Source: an uncultured Gammaproteobacteria bacterium
Lineage (GTDB): Bacteria; Pseudomonadota; Gammaproteobacteria; Magnimaribacterales; Magnimaribacteraceae
Reading direction: 5' to 3'
Assembly: GCA_913031395.1 (NCBI GenBank)
Contig: CAJWDT010000002.1
Span: 43,304 to 107,303 of the forward strand
Length of the DNA: 64,000 bases
The position numbers and the translations under genes were made by a program. This document shows positions 18,500 through 28,360 of the stretch, in pieces. Every line of letters begins with the position of its first letter. Position 1 is the stretch's first letter. The notes under the pieces were generated by a model that saw only the letters and a program-made list of their open reading frames with translations, made no database searches and was not told the origin of the DNA.

Positions 18500-20710
18500 A
18501 TGAGTTCAGATTTAGTTGAAGTTTTAGTTCCTATTCCTTTGATGGAGAAATTCTCCTATCTGCCACCAAAGAACAATACTTCTCCATTAAAACAAGGCGC
18601 AAGAGTCTTAATACCTTTCGGAAGAAGGACATTGGTTGGTGTTATCTGGAGTCTTACAAAAAAAGAAGCAATAGATAAAAGGAAATATAAACATATTAAA
18701 GAAGTCCTTGATGAAACACCTTTATTAGATGCAAGTTCAATTAATTTAGCTGAATGGTCATCTCGTTATTATCATTATCCTTTAGGCGAGATAATCTCTT
18801 ACTTTTTTCCTCCCTCAATAAGAAAAGGCAAAGAAGCTAAATTCAGAGAGAGTAAATATTTGGAACTCACTTCTAAAGGCTCTTTTTTACAGGCTGAGGA
18901 GTTAGCTCGTGCTCCTAGTCAACAAAAATTAATAACTTTGCTGAAAGAAAAAAAAGAAATCACACTTAAATCAGCACTGGCTTTCGGAATAAGTGCAACT
19001 ACAGTAAATGGTCTTATTGAGAAGGGCTTTATCAATAGATTTTCAAGAGAACTCTCGCCTTATAAGAAATTAGAAAATAAAAGAATAGTCTCACCAAAAA
19101 AGCTCAATCCAGAACAGAAAAAGGCAGTAAACGCCATTAACAATGCTCAAGGAACCAATATAAATTTTTTATTGGACGGTATTACTGGAAGTGGAAAAAC
19201 AGAAGTTTATCTGCAGGCAATACAAGAAGTCGTCAATCAAGGAAAACAAGCATTAATCCTTATCCCTGAGATAGGTCTTGCTCCTCAAGCAGAGGAAAGA
19301 TTTAGAGAGTATTTTGGTGATAGGGTTATGTCTTTTCATTCAGCTAAGAATGACCGTGAAAAGGTTGATGCATGGCTGGGAGCATCTAAAGGATTGGTTG
19401 ATATTATTATAGGAACTCGTTCAAGCGTATTCTTGCCGATGAAAGACTTAGGCATCATTATTGTCGATGAGGAGCATGATCTCTCCTTCAAACAAATGGA
19501 TAAGTTTCGCTACTCAGCAAGAGATATGGCTTTATATAGAGCCAAAATTCAAAAAGTACCAGTAGTCTTAGCATCAGCTACTCCTTCTCTAGAAACATTG
19601 AAGAATGCAGCGGAGGATAAGTATGAAGTACTCAAGTTAAGCAAGAGAGCGACTGGAGCAAGTTTACCAACTTTTCAAGCAGTTGATCTGAGAGGCCAAG
19701 AGTTAAATGAAGGATTAAGTAAAGAGCTTTTAGATGCAACTCATTCGGAACTATCTAAAGGAAATCAGGTACTTATTTTTTTAAATAGAAGAGGTTATGC
19801 CCCTTCAATGATTTGTAAGGTTTGTGGGTGGATTTCAAATTGTGAAAGATGTGATGCACTTATGACGGTTCACAAAAATCCAACCAAGCTTCAATGCCAT
19901 CACTGCGAAGCACAAAAACCATATCCCAATAAATGCCAATCATGTGGATCCAATGATTTTCTTACTTATGGTTTTGGAACAGAGAGAATAGAAGAGTTTT
20001 TACACAATCATTTTCCAGAAGCCACAACTCTGAGAATTGATAGTGACTCTACAAGAAGAAAAGACACTCTAAATGAGTATTTTGGTGAAATAAGAAAAGG
20101 GAAACCTATGATCTTATTAGGGACTCAGCTTTTGGCTAAAGGTCATCATTTTCCTGACGTAACTTTAGTGGGAATCATAGACGCAGATTCAGGTTTATTC
20201 AGTGCTGATTTTAGGGGCAGTGAAAGAGTTGCTCAGTTGATGACTCAAGTTTCGGGAAGGGCAGGACGAGATAAGAAGCCAGGACGAGTAATTTTACAAT
20301 CTTATTGTCCAGATCATCCGCAGATCGAAGAAATAGTTACGGGAAGTTATGACCGATTTGCAAAAAAATTATTAGAGGAAAGAAAGAGCTCCAAAATACC
20401 ACCCTTTTCCTTTCAAGCTAAGATTTTTGCTGAATCACCCAAAAGTTTAGTCAGTAGAGATTTCATTCTTAATATTTTAAATAGAACTAAAGTCGAAGAA
20501 AAAGTAAGGCGTAATGTTCGAATAGTTGGGCCTCTGCCGTCTATTATGGAGAAAAAATCTGGAGTCTATAGATGGGAATTAAGCATTTTTTCTGAGAGCA
20601 GATCTGGCCTTCATAAATTTTTAGATATCATGCAATCCAGGCTTTATGATCCAAAAGTATCAAAGCAAGTAAGATGGTCTATAGATGTAGATCCTCTTTC
20701 ATCAATTTAG
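18500..20710 (+). CDS. priA: Primosomal protein N' (replication restart helicase PriA)
   Basis: LLDGITGSGKTEVYLQAI, DEEHD, zinc-binding CKVCGWISNCERCDALMTVH...CHHCEAQ...CQSCGS. Confidence 0.97.
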   Translation: MSSDLVEVLVPIPLMEKFSYLPPKNNTSPLKQGARVLIPFGRRTLVGVIWSLTKKEAIDKRKYKHIKEVLDETPLLDASSINLAEWSSRYYHYPLGEIISYFFPPSIRKGKEAKFRESKYLELTSKGSFLQAEELARAPSQQKLITLLKEKKEITLKSALAFGISATTVNGLIEKGFINRFSRELSPYKKLENKRIVSPKKLNPEQKKAVNAINNAQGTNINFLLDGITGSGKTEVYLQAIQEVVNQGKQALILIPEIGLAPQAEERFREYFGDRVMSFHSAKNDREKVDAWLGASKGLVDIIIGTRSSVFLPMKDLGIIIVDEEHDLSFKQMDKFRYSARDMALYRAKIQKVPVVLASATPSLETLKNAAEDKYEVLKLSKRATGASLPTFQAVDLRGQELNEGLSKELLDATHSELSKGNQVLIFLNRRGYAPSMICKVCGWISNCERCDALMTVHKNPTKLQCHHCEAQKPYPNKCQSCGSNDFLTYGFGTERIEEFLHNHFPEATTLRIDSDSTRRKDTLNEYFGEIRKGKPMILLGTQLLAKGHHFPDVTLVGIIDADSGLFSADFRGSERVAQLMTQVSGRAGRDKKPGRVILQSYCPDHPQIEEIVTGSYDRFAKKLLEERKSSKIPPFSFQAKIFAESPKSLVSRDFILNILNRTKVEEKVRRNVRIVGPLPSIMEKKSGVYRWELSIFSESRSGLHKFLDIMQSRLYDPKVSKQVRWSIDVDPLSSI

Positions 20711-21562
20711 ATCGATTCCCGTTAGCTCTGAACTAATTTTCCAAAGAGATTCAGCTTGTTCAGAACTTTTTGCAGCATCTGAAATTTTTTCTATCTTACA
20801 GTCAACAAAATATTCTCCTGAGATATTTTTTACTTCCGATGATGAACAAAGGTAAATAGAAGTTTCGGCTCCTTTATCAGTTTTTCTGGCAAATGGTTTT
20901 GCTAAAAACATAAGAAAGCTCCATAAAGTCTTATTATTATTTGATCCAATACCAGTGCTAACAAAACCCGGATGTAAGCAATTTACGGTCACCCCAAAAT
21001 CAGAAAGTTTTGTTGAAAGAGATTTGGTAAATAAAATATTAGCTAATTTAGATTGTCCGTAAACCTGCATAGGTTTGTAGTTGTCTTTTGACTGTAAATC
21101 CTCAAAATTCATATTTTTTACAAATTGATGAGCACCAGAAGCAACATTAATAACCCTTGAGTTTTGAGTTTGTTTGAGCTTTTCCGCAAGCATTAAAGTA
21201 AAAGTAAAGTAAGCAAGATGGTTAACTGAGAAAACTTCTTCTAGTCCATCAACTGTTTCATTTCTTTCTCGATTCATTATTCCCGCATTATTCAAAAGAA
21301 TATCTAAAGGTTTATTGAGAGCTAGGAATTTTTCTGCAGCTTTTTTTACCTGATCTTGAGAGGACAGATCCGCAATTATCATTGTAGCTTCGCGTCCAGA
21401 ATCTTTTAATAGCTGCTCTTTTAGTTTATTTCCTTTTTCTTCACTTCTGGCAATAAAGATTATTTCTGCACCCATTTTATTGAGTTCTTTTGCTGACTCT
21501 TCTCCAATTCCATTTGTAGCACCGGTTATTAAACATACTTTATTTTCTAAGTGTTGATCCAT
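20702..21562 (-). CDS. Short-chain dehydrogenase/reductase
   Basis: CLITGATNGIGEESAKEL, LLNNAGIM, YGQSKLANI. Confidence 0.9.
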   Translation of the reverse strand: MDQHLENKVCLITGATNGIGEESAKELNKMGAEIIFIARSEEKGNKLKEQLLKDSGREATMIIADLSSQDQVKKAAEKFLALNKPLDILLNNAGIMNRERNETVDGLEEVFSVNHLAYFTFTLMLAEKLKQTQNSRVINVASGAHQFVKNMNFEDLQSKDNYKPMQVYGQSKLANILFTKSLSTKLSDFGVTVNCLHPGFVSTGIGSNNNKTLWSFLMFLAKPFARKTDKGAETSIYLCSSSEVKNISGEYFVDCKIEKISDAAKSSEQAESLWKISSELTGIDLN

Positions 21563-21602
21563 TGTTATTGCCTTTAATCCTTGTAAGTATTAGATTTATT
21601 AT

Positions 21603-22223
21603 ATGAGTCTATATGAAAAATATGTTCTGCCAAAATTTCTCAATTGTGCATGTGGATCAAAACCAGTTGCCCGCCAAAGAGAGAAGGTAGTTCCTCTAGC
21701 CGAAGGGAGGGTGCTTGAAATTGGTATCGGTTCAGGTCTTAACCTTCCTTTCTATGACAAGACTAAAGTAGATGAAATTTGGGGTTTAGACCCTTCTGAG
21801 GAGCTCAGTGGAATGGCTAGAACAGTTGCAACACAAGAGGGCATGAAGGTTAACTTCATATCTTCTGGAGCAGAAGAAATTCCTTTGCCAGATGATCATT
21901 TTGATTCTGTTTTAATAACTTACACCATGTGTACTATCCCCGAAGTAATCAGAGCCAATACAGAAATTAGAAGAGTTCTTAAAGACCAAGGAAAGATGAT
22001 TTTTTGTGAACATGGAGTCGCTCCTGATGACAATATAAGAAAATGGCAAAAAAGAATAAATCCTTTTTGGGGAAAGATTGCAGGAGGCTGTAATATTAAT
22101 AGAAATATTCCCTCATTGATCCAAGAATCAGGTTTCGACATTGTAGAGATGGAGGAAATGTATCTTCCTAATACACCCAAGATAGCTGGATATAACTTTT
22201 GGGGTTACGCGGTAAGTAAATAA
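21603..22223 (+). CDS. Class I SAM-dependent methyltransferase
   Basis: VLEIGIGSGLNLPFYD, methyltransferase-11 layout. Confidence 0.87.
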   Translation: MSLYEKYVLPKFLNCACGSKPVARQREKVVPLAEGRVLEIGIGSGLNLPFYDKTKVDEIWGLDPSEELSGMARTVATQEGMKVNFISSGAEEIPLPDDHFDSVLITYTMCTIPEVIRANTEIRRVLKDQGKMIFCEHGVAPDDNIRKWQKRINPFWGKIAGGCNINRNIPSLIQESGFDIVEMEEMYLPNTPKIAGYNFWGYAVSK

Positions 22224-23302
22224 TGAAAGTCAGATGGATCCTTTTAAGTCTGTTCCTTCTAACAATAGCTTTTCAATATAAAACGATCCTAGCTTTTGTA
22301 GGCACAGAAATCGCTATCTATAGCATCAAACAACTAGATGAAAATTCTGATGGTCAAATCATAAAATCAGAGTGGCCTGGATTGGGATTCTCACTTATAG
22401 ATTTTGATAGAGACGGCATTGCCAGTGACGAAGAGTTAAGATCTTTTGTGAGAGAGTTCTCTAAAGAATTTGCTTGGGAGAATCAGGCAAGTGAAAGATT
22501 TGATTTACCTGAACAGTTAAAACATGAATCTTTCATCAGTAGTTCAATGCAGATTCCAGTTGGATACTACATTTATATTCCAGATTCTTATATTAAAAAT
22601 CCAGAAAAAGAATTTAGAACTGTTTATTACCTTCATGGCGGAAGACCAGGCAATGAAGCAAGGTCGGTCTTTTTGTCATCCCTCATTCACGAACTTATCA
22701 TGAGTGAATCCTTAGATCCTGCTTTATATATTTTTGTAAATGGTGGAGAACTTAGTCATTACAACTCCGATGAGATTGGTTCTTACGGCGAGGATATCTT
22801 TATAAAAGAGTTAATTCCACATATAGATGCAACATACCGAACAATAGCAAAAAGATCAGGAAGAGGTCTGGAAGGTTTCTCGCAGGGGGGACGAGGAGCA
22901 ACAAGATATATGTTCAAATATCCTGAGCTTTTTGGAACAGTCTCTGCGGGAGGAGGGTCTTATATGATTGAAAAAATGATACAAGACAACAAAGGATATG
23001 AGAATGACCCAAGAGGGGCGAAATCCGATGTCTATTATGTCGGAGAAGGGAATGATACCTATTCCTTGGCTAAGAAGCATAAGGAGTCAGGCAAGGAGAC
23101 TCCTAAGTTACTACTCTGGTCCGGAGCAGAAGATCCAAACTTATCTAGTATTAGAGAGTACAAGTCTTATTTAGATGAATTAAAGATTGACCACGAATTT
23201 CTTCTTGCAAAAGAAGTCGATCACAATCCTTTTATTTTTTATGAAAAATTAGGAAAAAATTTGATAAATTTTCATCAAGGAGAGATAAATTATGTTCATT
23301 AG
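22223..23302 (+). CDS. Putative esterase (alpha/beta hydrolase) with N-terminal EF-hand pair
   Basis: DENSDGQIIKSE and DFDRDGIASDEE EF-hand loops; GLEGFSQGGRGA nucleophile elbow. Confidence 0.8.
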   Translation: MKVRWILLSLFLLTIAFQYKTILAFVGTEIAIYSIKQLDENSDGQIIKSEWPGLGFSLIDFDRDGIASDEELRSFVREFSKEFAWENQASERFDLPEQLKHESFISSSMQIPVGYYIYIPDSYIKNPEKEFRTVYYLHGGRPGNEARSVFLSSLIHELIMSESLDPALYIFVNGGELSHYNSDEIGSYGEDIFIKELIPHIDATYRTIAKRSGRGLEGFSQGGRGATRYMFKYPELFGTVSAGGGSYMIEKMIQDNKGYENDPRGAKSDVYYVGEGNDTYSLAKKHKESGKETPKLLLWSGAEDPNLSSIREYKSYLDELKIDHEFLLAKEVDHNPFIFYEKLGKNLINFHQGEINYVH

Positions 23303-24203
23303 GCTAGCAATTGCATGTTTCTTATTTCATGCCTCGACGCTCTTAAGTGACCAAAGGATAATTATTCATGACGGTATAGAAAGAGAATACATAATCCACA
23401 TTCCTAAGAATCTAACTGAAGATTCACCGCTTGTATTCATTATTCATGGTTTCACTGGCTCTGCAGAAGGAATTTCTGCCTACTCTGGTATGAATAGTAT
23501 TGCCGAACGAGAGGGCTTTATAGCTGTTTACCCACAAGGCACCAAAGACATTAATGGAAATACTTTCTTTAATGTAGGTTACGAATTTCATGACGACTCT
23601 ACGATTAACGATGTCTCATTTATAAGAGAATTAGTAAGGTCTCTTTCTCAAGAATTCAATCTTAATAGAAAGAAAGCTTTTGCTACTGGTATGTCTAATG
23701 GCGGAGATATGAGTTATCTATTAGCCTGTACATCTTCTGACTTATTTAAAGCAGTTGCACCTGTGGCAGGGGTTCTCATGAAGGGATTAAAAGACAGTTG
23801 CGAGTTAAATAGCCTAGTTCCTGTTTTTGAAATACATGGAACAGCGGATAAGATTTCTTTATTTGAAGGAGACTTGAATAACGAAGAAGGCTGGGGAGCT
23901 TATTACGATTTACCCTCCACAATAGATTTTTTTGCTGAAAGATATCAACTCACTAATAAGTCAGTAAAACAAATAACCAGCAAAGAATCCGGTGCAGAGT
24001 ATGATATTTTTTTTGCAAGACATTGGTCAGATGATCTTGAAGAGGAAGTGTGGATGTATAGGATAGAAGATGGTCGTCATGTATGGCCGGGTATCAAATT
24101 TAATTGGTGGGATAATCCTCTGGCCTGGTATTACTTTGGATCTGGGAATGAAGATATCAATGCTTCTGAAGAAGTATGGGCATTCTTCAAAAAATATCTC
24201 TAA
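23292..24203 (+). CDS. Secreted PHB depolymerase/LpqC-like esterase
   Basis: N-terminal signal peptide; FIIHGFTGSAEG, ATGMSNGGDMSYLLACTSSDLF, EIHGTAD. Confidence 0.82.
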   Translation: MFIRLAIACFLFHASTLLSDQRIIIHDGIEREYIIHIPKNLTEDSPLVFIIHGFTGSAEGISAYSGMNSIAEREGFIAVYPQGTKDINGNTFFNVGYEFHDDSTINDVSFIRELVRSLSQEFNLNRKKAFATGMSNGGDMSYLLACTSSDLFKAVAPVAGVLMKGLKDSCELNSLVPVFEIHGTADKISLFEGDLNNEEGWGAYYDLPSTIDFFAERYQLTNKSVKQITSKESGAEYDIFFARHWSDDLEEEVWMYRIEDGRHVWPGIKFNWWDNPLAWYYFGSGNEDINASEEVWAFFKKYL

Positions 24204-25138
24204 TTAGTTAATGACACTAAGACTTCCCGGTCTTTCTCTCCTGAATATGGCTTTCTACCATGCATAACTCGATAGTTGTCTATCAATAAAATATCATTAT
24301 CCTTCCAATGTCTAAGCAAGGTTAGTGAGTTGGCCAATTCAGAAATCATTTGAATACCTGCTTCAGGTATTTCTTCATCATTGCCAAATTTGACAGGTAA
24401 GAGATCATCCTCTGAATTCATTTTCCAACCCAAAGAAGCTGCCAGGACTTGGTTAAAAAATGATTTACTACCATCCTTTAATTCCTTGATAGCCGCAAAT
24501 GTTTTAGTTGTTACAGATAAATTATCACCCTCAATCCAATTCCAAGAATAACCAAGATCATTGAGCCTGATCTCAGCTTCATCTTTAGATATCACTCCTA
24601 AAGTTTTTTGCCAACTTCTTCCTTGTCCAGAGACCAACTCATCTCCATTGGACATTACAGAATTATAAATGACCCCATTTTCCTGAAACTTAGCTAGTAG
24701 TTTCGCGTCTTCTTTCAGAATTGCAGCATAAAGATGATCAGAACGGCATAAAGGGGTTTGCCCTCCATTCTGAGAAGCAGATTTACAAAAAAAGAAAATA
24801 TTTTTGGGGTATACGGGGGTTTGGGCCATTTCATGATGAAGAAAAATTTCTATTTCTTTAGGTGCCTCATTAGCTGTGAATACCTTATTGGTTTTATTTA
24901 TCCTTACTGCATTTGAAAGGGACTCTTCATAAGTAAATGTATCGTAATTAAAAGATGATATGAAAAGATCAAAGTCTTCAGCATTTTCTATTGGAAGCCC
25001 GCTAAACAAAACGGCTCCATATTCTTCAAGTTGAGATTCAACAGAACCTTTGTTTTCATTAACCCAATCTTTTGCCGAAGCTGGAGTTGATAGCCCTAAA
25101 TCATTTTCTATTTCTTGTAAGAAAACTTGATTATTCAT
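24200..25138 (-). CDS. TauD/TfdA-family (SyrP-like) Fe(II)/2OG dioxygenase
   Basis: FLHHEMAQTPVYPKNIFFFC and DNYRVMHGRKPYSG; start may be 25165 or 25138. Confidence 0.82.
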   Translation of the reverse strand: MNNQVFLQEIENDLGLSTPASAKDWVNENKGSVESQLEEYGAVLFSGLPIENAEDFDLFISSFNYDTFTYEESLSNAVRINKTNKVFTANEAPKEIEIFLHHEMAQTPVYPKNIFFFCKSASQNGGQTPLCRSDHLYAAILKEDAKLLAKFQENGVIYNSVMSNGDELVSGQGRSWQKTLGVISKDEAEIRLNDLGYSWNWIEGDNLSVTTKTFAAIKELKDGSKSFFNQVLAASLGWKMNSEDDLLPVKFGNDEEIPEAGIQMISELANSLTLLRHWKDNDILLIDNYRVMHGRKPYSGEKDREVLVSLTN

Positions 25139-26099
25139 AGATGGGGAAGAAAGTATTAAAGGCATCTTCGCAAAATACGCCAGGATCGTTATATCTTTTA
25201 TTAATATTTAAGGCTGATATCTGATCTAATATGAACGGGTCTAGTTTAATTATTGAAGCATCCAAATTTTCTTTCATGCGTTCTTCATCAGAACTCTTAA
25301 CTACAATTGAAGTTCCTCTGTTTAAAGCCCAGCTTAGAATTAATTGTGCAGGTGATACATCTAGATCTTTTGCAATTGATTGAATGCTCTCATTCTTTAG
25401 AAGAGACTCACTCTCTTCAGCGCCTCCTAGCTCCTCGTATGATAAAGAGCCTAGAGGAGAAAAAGCCGTCACCTCAAGTCCATAGTTTTTTGCTAAACGA
25501 ATAAGCTTTTCTTGAGTTAGATAAGGATGCGACTCCACTTGAAGTATTTCAGGTTTAGTTTCACAGTAGTTCATCAAATCATGCAACAAACTTGAGGAGT
25601 AATTGCATATGCCAATATGTTTAGCCAAACCCTCTTTCTTTAATATCTCCATAGCATGCCAAGTATCTGAGAGCGGAACCCTAGAGGGAATCATTGCGGG
25701 TTCTTTACTATCTGGGTCATTGAACCACTCTGGTGGATATCTTTGGTCGAAAGGTACAAACTCCAACGAAATAGGAAAGTGAATCATGTAGAGATCTAAA
25801 TAATCTAATTGCAAATCCTGAAGTGTTTTCTCTAAAGCAGGTTTTACATGATCAGGATGATGATAGGTATTCCATAGTTTTGATGTTACCCATAGATCTT
25901 CTCTTTTACATAAACCTTGATCGATAGCTTCTTTTATACCTTCACCAACTTCTTCTTCATTGGCATAGTCTGAAGCTGAATCTAAATGTCTGTACCCAGC
26001 CTCTATGGCCCTATAGACAGTATTCGAACAAACATCTTTTGGGACTTTCCAAAGTCCAAAGCCAACTTGTGGCATATCTTTTATAGATTTATATTTCAT
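25131..26099 (-). CDS. Aldo/keto reductase
   Basis: GFGLWKVP, HLDSASDYANEEEVGEGI, DLYMIHFPIS, AKHIGICNYS. Confidence 0.92.
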   Translation of the reverse strand: MKYKSIKDMPQVGFGLWKVPKDVCSNTVYRAIEAGYRHLDSASDYANEEEVGEGIKEAIDQGLCKREDLWVTSKLWNTYHHPDHVKPALEKTLQDLQLDYLDLYMIHFPISLEFVPFDQRYPPEWFNDPDSKEPAMIPSRVPLSDTWHAMEILKKEGLAKHIGICNYSSSLLHDLMNYCETKPEILQVESHPYLTQEKLIRLAKNYGLEVTAFSPLGSLSYEELGGAEESESLLKNESIQSIAKDLDVSPAQLILSWALNRGTSIVVKSSDEERMKENLDASIIKLDPFILDQISALNINKRYNDPGVFCEDAFNTFFPIYE

Positions 26100-26100
26100 T

Positions 26101-27165
26101 TTAATTTTTTAAGAACTCTTTTAGATTAACCGCTTCACCTGTTTTGATTGATTCTTGTGCAGCCATACCCAGAATAATTGAATTCAGCCCATCCAAGCAA
26201 TCTACTAAAGGTTGATTGCCAGTTTTTATGCATTCTATCAATTCTAAATGCTCTACATAACTTGCACCATGATGAAAGCCTACTTCTTTGACTCTTACAT
26301 CTTCTTTAATTTCTATCGTGCTATGAGAATTTAATTTTCTATTTGTTAATAAAAGCTCATTACCAGGAATATGAGTCTCCAATTTACCCCTATCCCCGGT
26401 CAAAATAATCTCTTGCTCGTACTTTCCTCCTTCAGCAAACATGCACAAATCAAGCATAGCTCTTTGACCATCTTCATAATCTATAAGCACAAATGAATTA
26501 TCAATTATGTCTGGAATTTTGCCATCATACTGCTCATCTAGATGATTTACAGATTGACCTCCTGATGCATAAACTTTTATTGGTTTACTGGGCATCATAA
26601 GATTCATGAGATCAAAGAAATGACAGCATTTTTCTACTAGGGTTCCGCCTGTATTTTTATTAAATCTATTCCAGTTCTCAACCTTTTGTAGAAATGGAAA
26701 CCTATGTTCCCTTATTGATAACATTTTTATATCACCAATCTCTTCCACGTGATTAATCAAAGACTGAATAGGTGCCATGAATCTGTATTCCAGACCAATC
26801 CAAACAATACCTTGGTGTTCCTTACTCATCTCAAGTACTTCAAATCCATCAGATAAGTTTGTGCACATTGGCTTCTCAAGTAGAACATGTTTATCTGTTT
26901 CAAAGATTTTTCTCATGACATCAATGTGCGTGTGGTTTGGGCTGGCCACTACAACTACATCAATATTATCTTGAGACAGAAGCTCTTCATAGCTTGGGTA
27001 TAGAACAGGATCAAAAGTCTCTCCACATGTCTGTTTTGCCCATTCCCTAGACCTCATATTGGGGTCTGCAATGGCAACTACATCTACGTTTGGTATTTTC
27101 TTGAGATTACGGATATGTTCGCAACCCATCATCCCAGTTCCTATGATTCCGTAATTTAATTTCAT
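26101..27165 (-). CDS. Gfo/Idh/MocA family oxidoreductase
   Basis: YGIIGTGMMGCEHIRNL, VLLEKPMCTNL. Confidence 0.92.
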   Translation of the reverse strand: MKLNYGIIGTGMMGCEHIRNLKKIPNVDVVAIADPNMRSREWAKQTCGETFDPVLYPSYEELLSQDNIDVVVVASPNHTHIDVMRKIFETDKHVLLEKPMCTNLSDGFEVLEMSKEHQGIVWIGLEYRFMAPIQSLINHVEEIGDIKMLSIREHRFPFLQKVENWNRFNKNTGGTLVEKCCHFFDLMNLMMPSKPIKVYASGGQSVNHLDEQYDGKIPDIIDNSFVLIDYEDGQRAMLDLCMFAEGGKYEQEIILTGDRGKLETHIPGNELLLTNRKLNSHSTIEIKEDVRVKEVGFHHGASYVEHLELIECIKTGNQPLVDCLDGLNSIILGMAAQESIKTGEAVNLKEFLKN

Positions 27166-27262
27166 TAAAATTCGATTTTTTCTAAACTTTTTTATTCAAG
27201 ATATCTATACTAGAAAGGTACCCAACCATAACAGCAAATATAATACATTTCTTTAAAAACTA

Positions 27263-28360
27263 TTGAGCAAATTAGAAAAATTTGAAGTAGATTGCTTAGT
27301 TATCGGAGGAGGAGTTTCTGGCATTGCCATTGCAAGAGAACTGTCTTCTAAATTTGATAATATTTTTTTAATTGAAAGAAATAATCAAATTGCCCAAGAA
27401 ACTTCTAGTAGAAACTCTGAGGTAATACATGCTGGAATGTATTACGATCAGGGTTCTTTAAAATCAAAGCTTTGCCTTAGAGGTAAAGAGCTACTTTATG
27501 ATTATCTCAAGGAGAGAAGGATCGAGTTTAATCGATGTGGAAAATATATTGTCTCTACATCGGATAAAGAATCAGAAAAACTAAATACTGTTTATGAAAA
27601 TGGCATGGCATGTGGCGTTGATGATTTAACGTATGATGATTCATTGAAATCGAAATATCCCTTCCTGAGATACAACGAATCTATTTTTTCTCCATCTACT
27701 GGAATTTTTGATAGCCATTCCTTCATACACTCATTGAGTAGAGACTTTCAAAGCCAAGGTGGGAACATACTGCTCGGTAATGAAACTTTAGATGTAACTC
27801 AATCAAAGAATGGCTTTGAGATTCTTGTTGAAGATAAAAATACTAATCATAAATTCCTAGTTATTTCTAAAGTGCTAGTTAACTCAGCCGGTCTCAATGC
27901 AGTCCATATTGCAAATCTTATTAATGATACAAATAATTATGAAGAAGAATATGTAAAAGGTGAGTATTACACATACCAGGGTAAGGAAAAATTGGGTAGC
28001 CTCATTTACCCCACACCAACTGAAAATAGTTTAGGTCTTCATGCGACAATTGATTTGGGTAAGGGAATAAGATTTGGACCTTCCGCTTTTGTCGTTGATG
28101 AGATTGATTACAGTCTCTCAAAAGACCAAAAATTAAATTTTGTTGAAGCTGTACAGACTTATTGGCCTGGAATAAAAGAGGAAGATCTTACTCCTGGTTA
28201 CTCTGGTATCAGACCGAAGCTTAAGGGTATAAAGGACTTTGTGGTAGATTCTGGTGGAGTAAATAACGCTCAATATGTAAATGTCCTTGGTTATGCTTCT
28301 CCAGGTTTAACATCTTCTTTGGCATTGGCTATAGAAGTTTCAAACAGAATAGAGGTTTAG
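27263..28360 (+). CDS. FAD-dependent oxidoreductase, L-2-hydroxyglutarate dehydrogenase (LhgO)-like (TTG start)
   Basis: CLVIGGGVSGIAIARELS, ETSSRNSEVIHAGMYYDQGSLKSKLCLRG. Confidence 0.8.
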   Translation: MSKLEKFEVDCLVIGGGVSGIAIARELSSKFDNIFLIERNNQIAQETSSRNSEVIHAGMYYDQGSLKSKLCLRGKELLYDYLKERRIEFNRCGKYIVSTSDKESEKLNTVYENGMACGVDDLTYDDSLKSKYPFLRYNESIFSPSTGIFDSHSFIHSLSRDFQSQGGNILLGNETLDVTQSKNGFEILVEDKNTNHKFLVISKVLVNSAGLNAVHIANLINDTNNYEEEYVKGEYYTYQGKEKLGSLIYPTPTENSLGLHATIDLGKGIRFGPSAFVVDEIDYSLSKDQKLNFVEAVQTYWPGIKEEDLTPGYSGIRPKLKGIKDFVVDSGGVNNAQYVNVLGYASPGLTSSLALAIEVSNRIEV

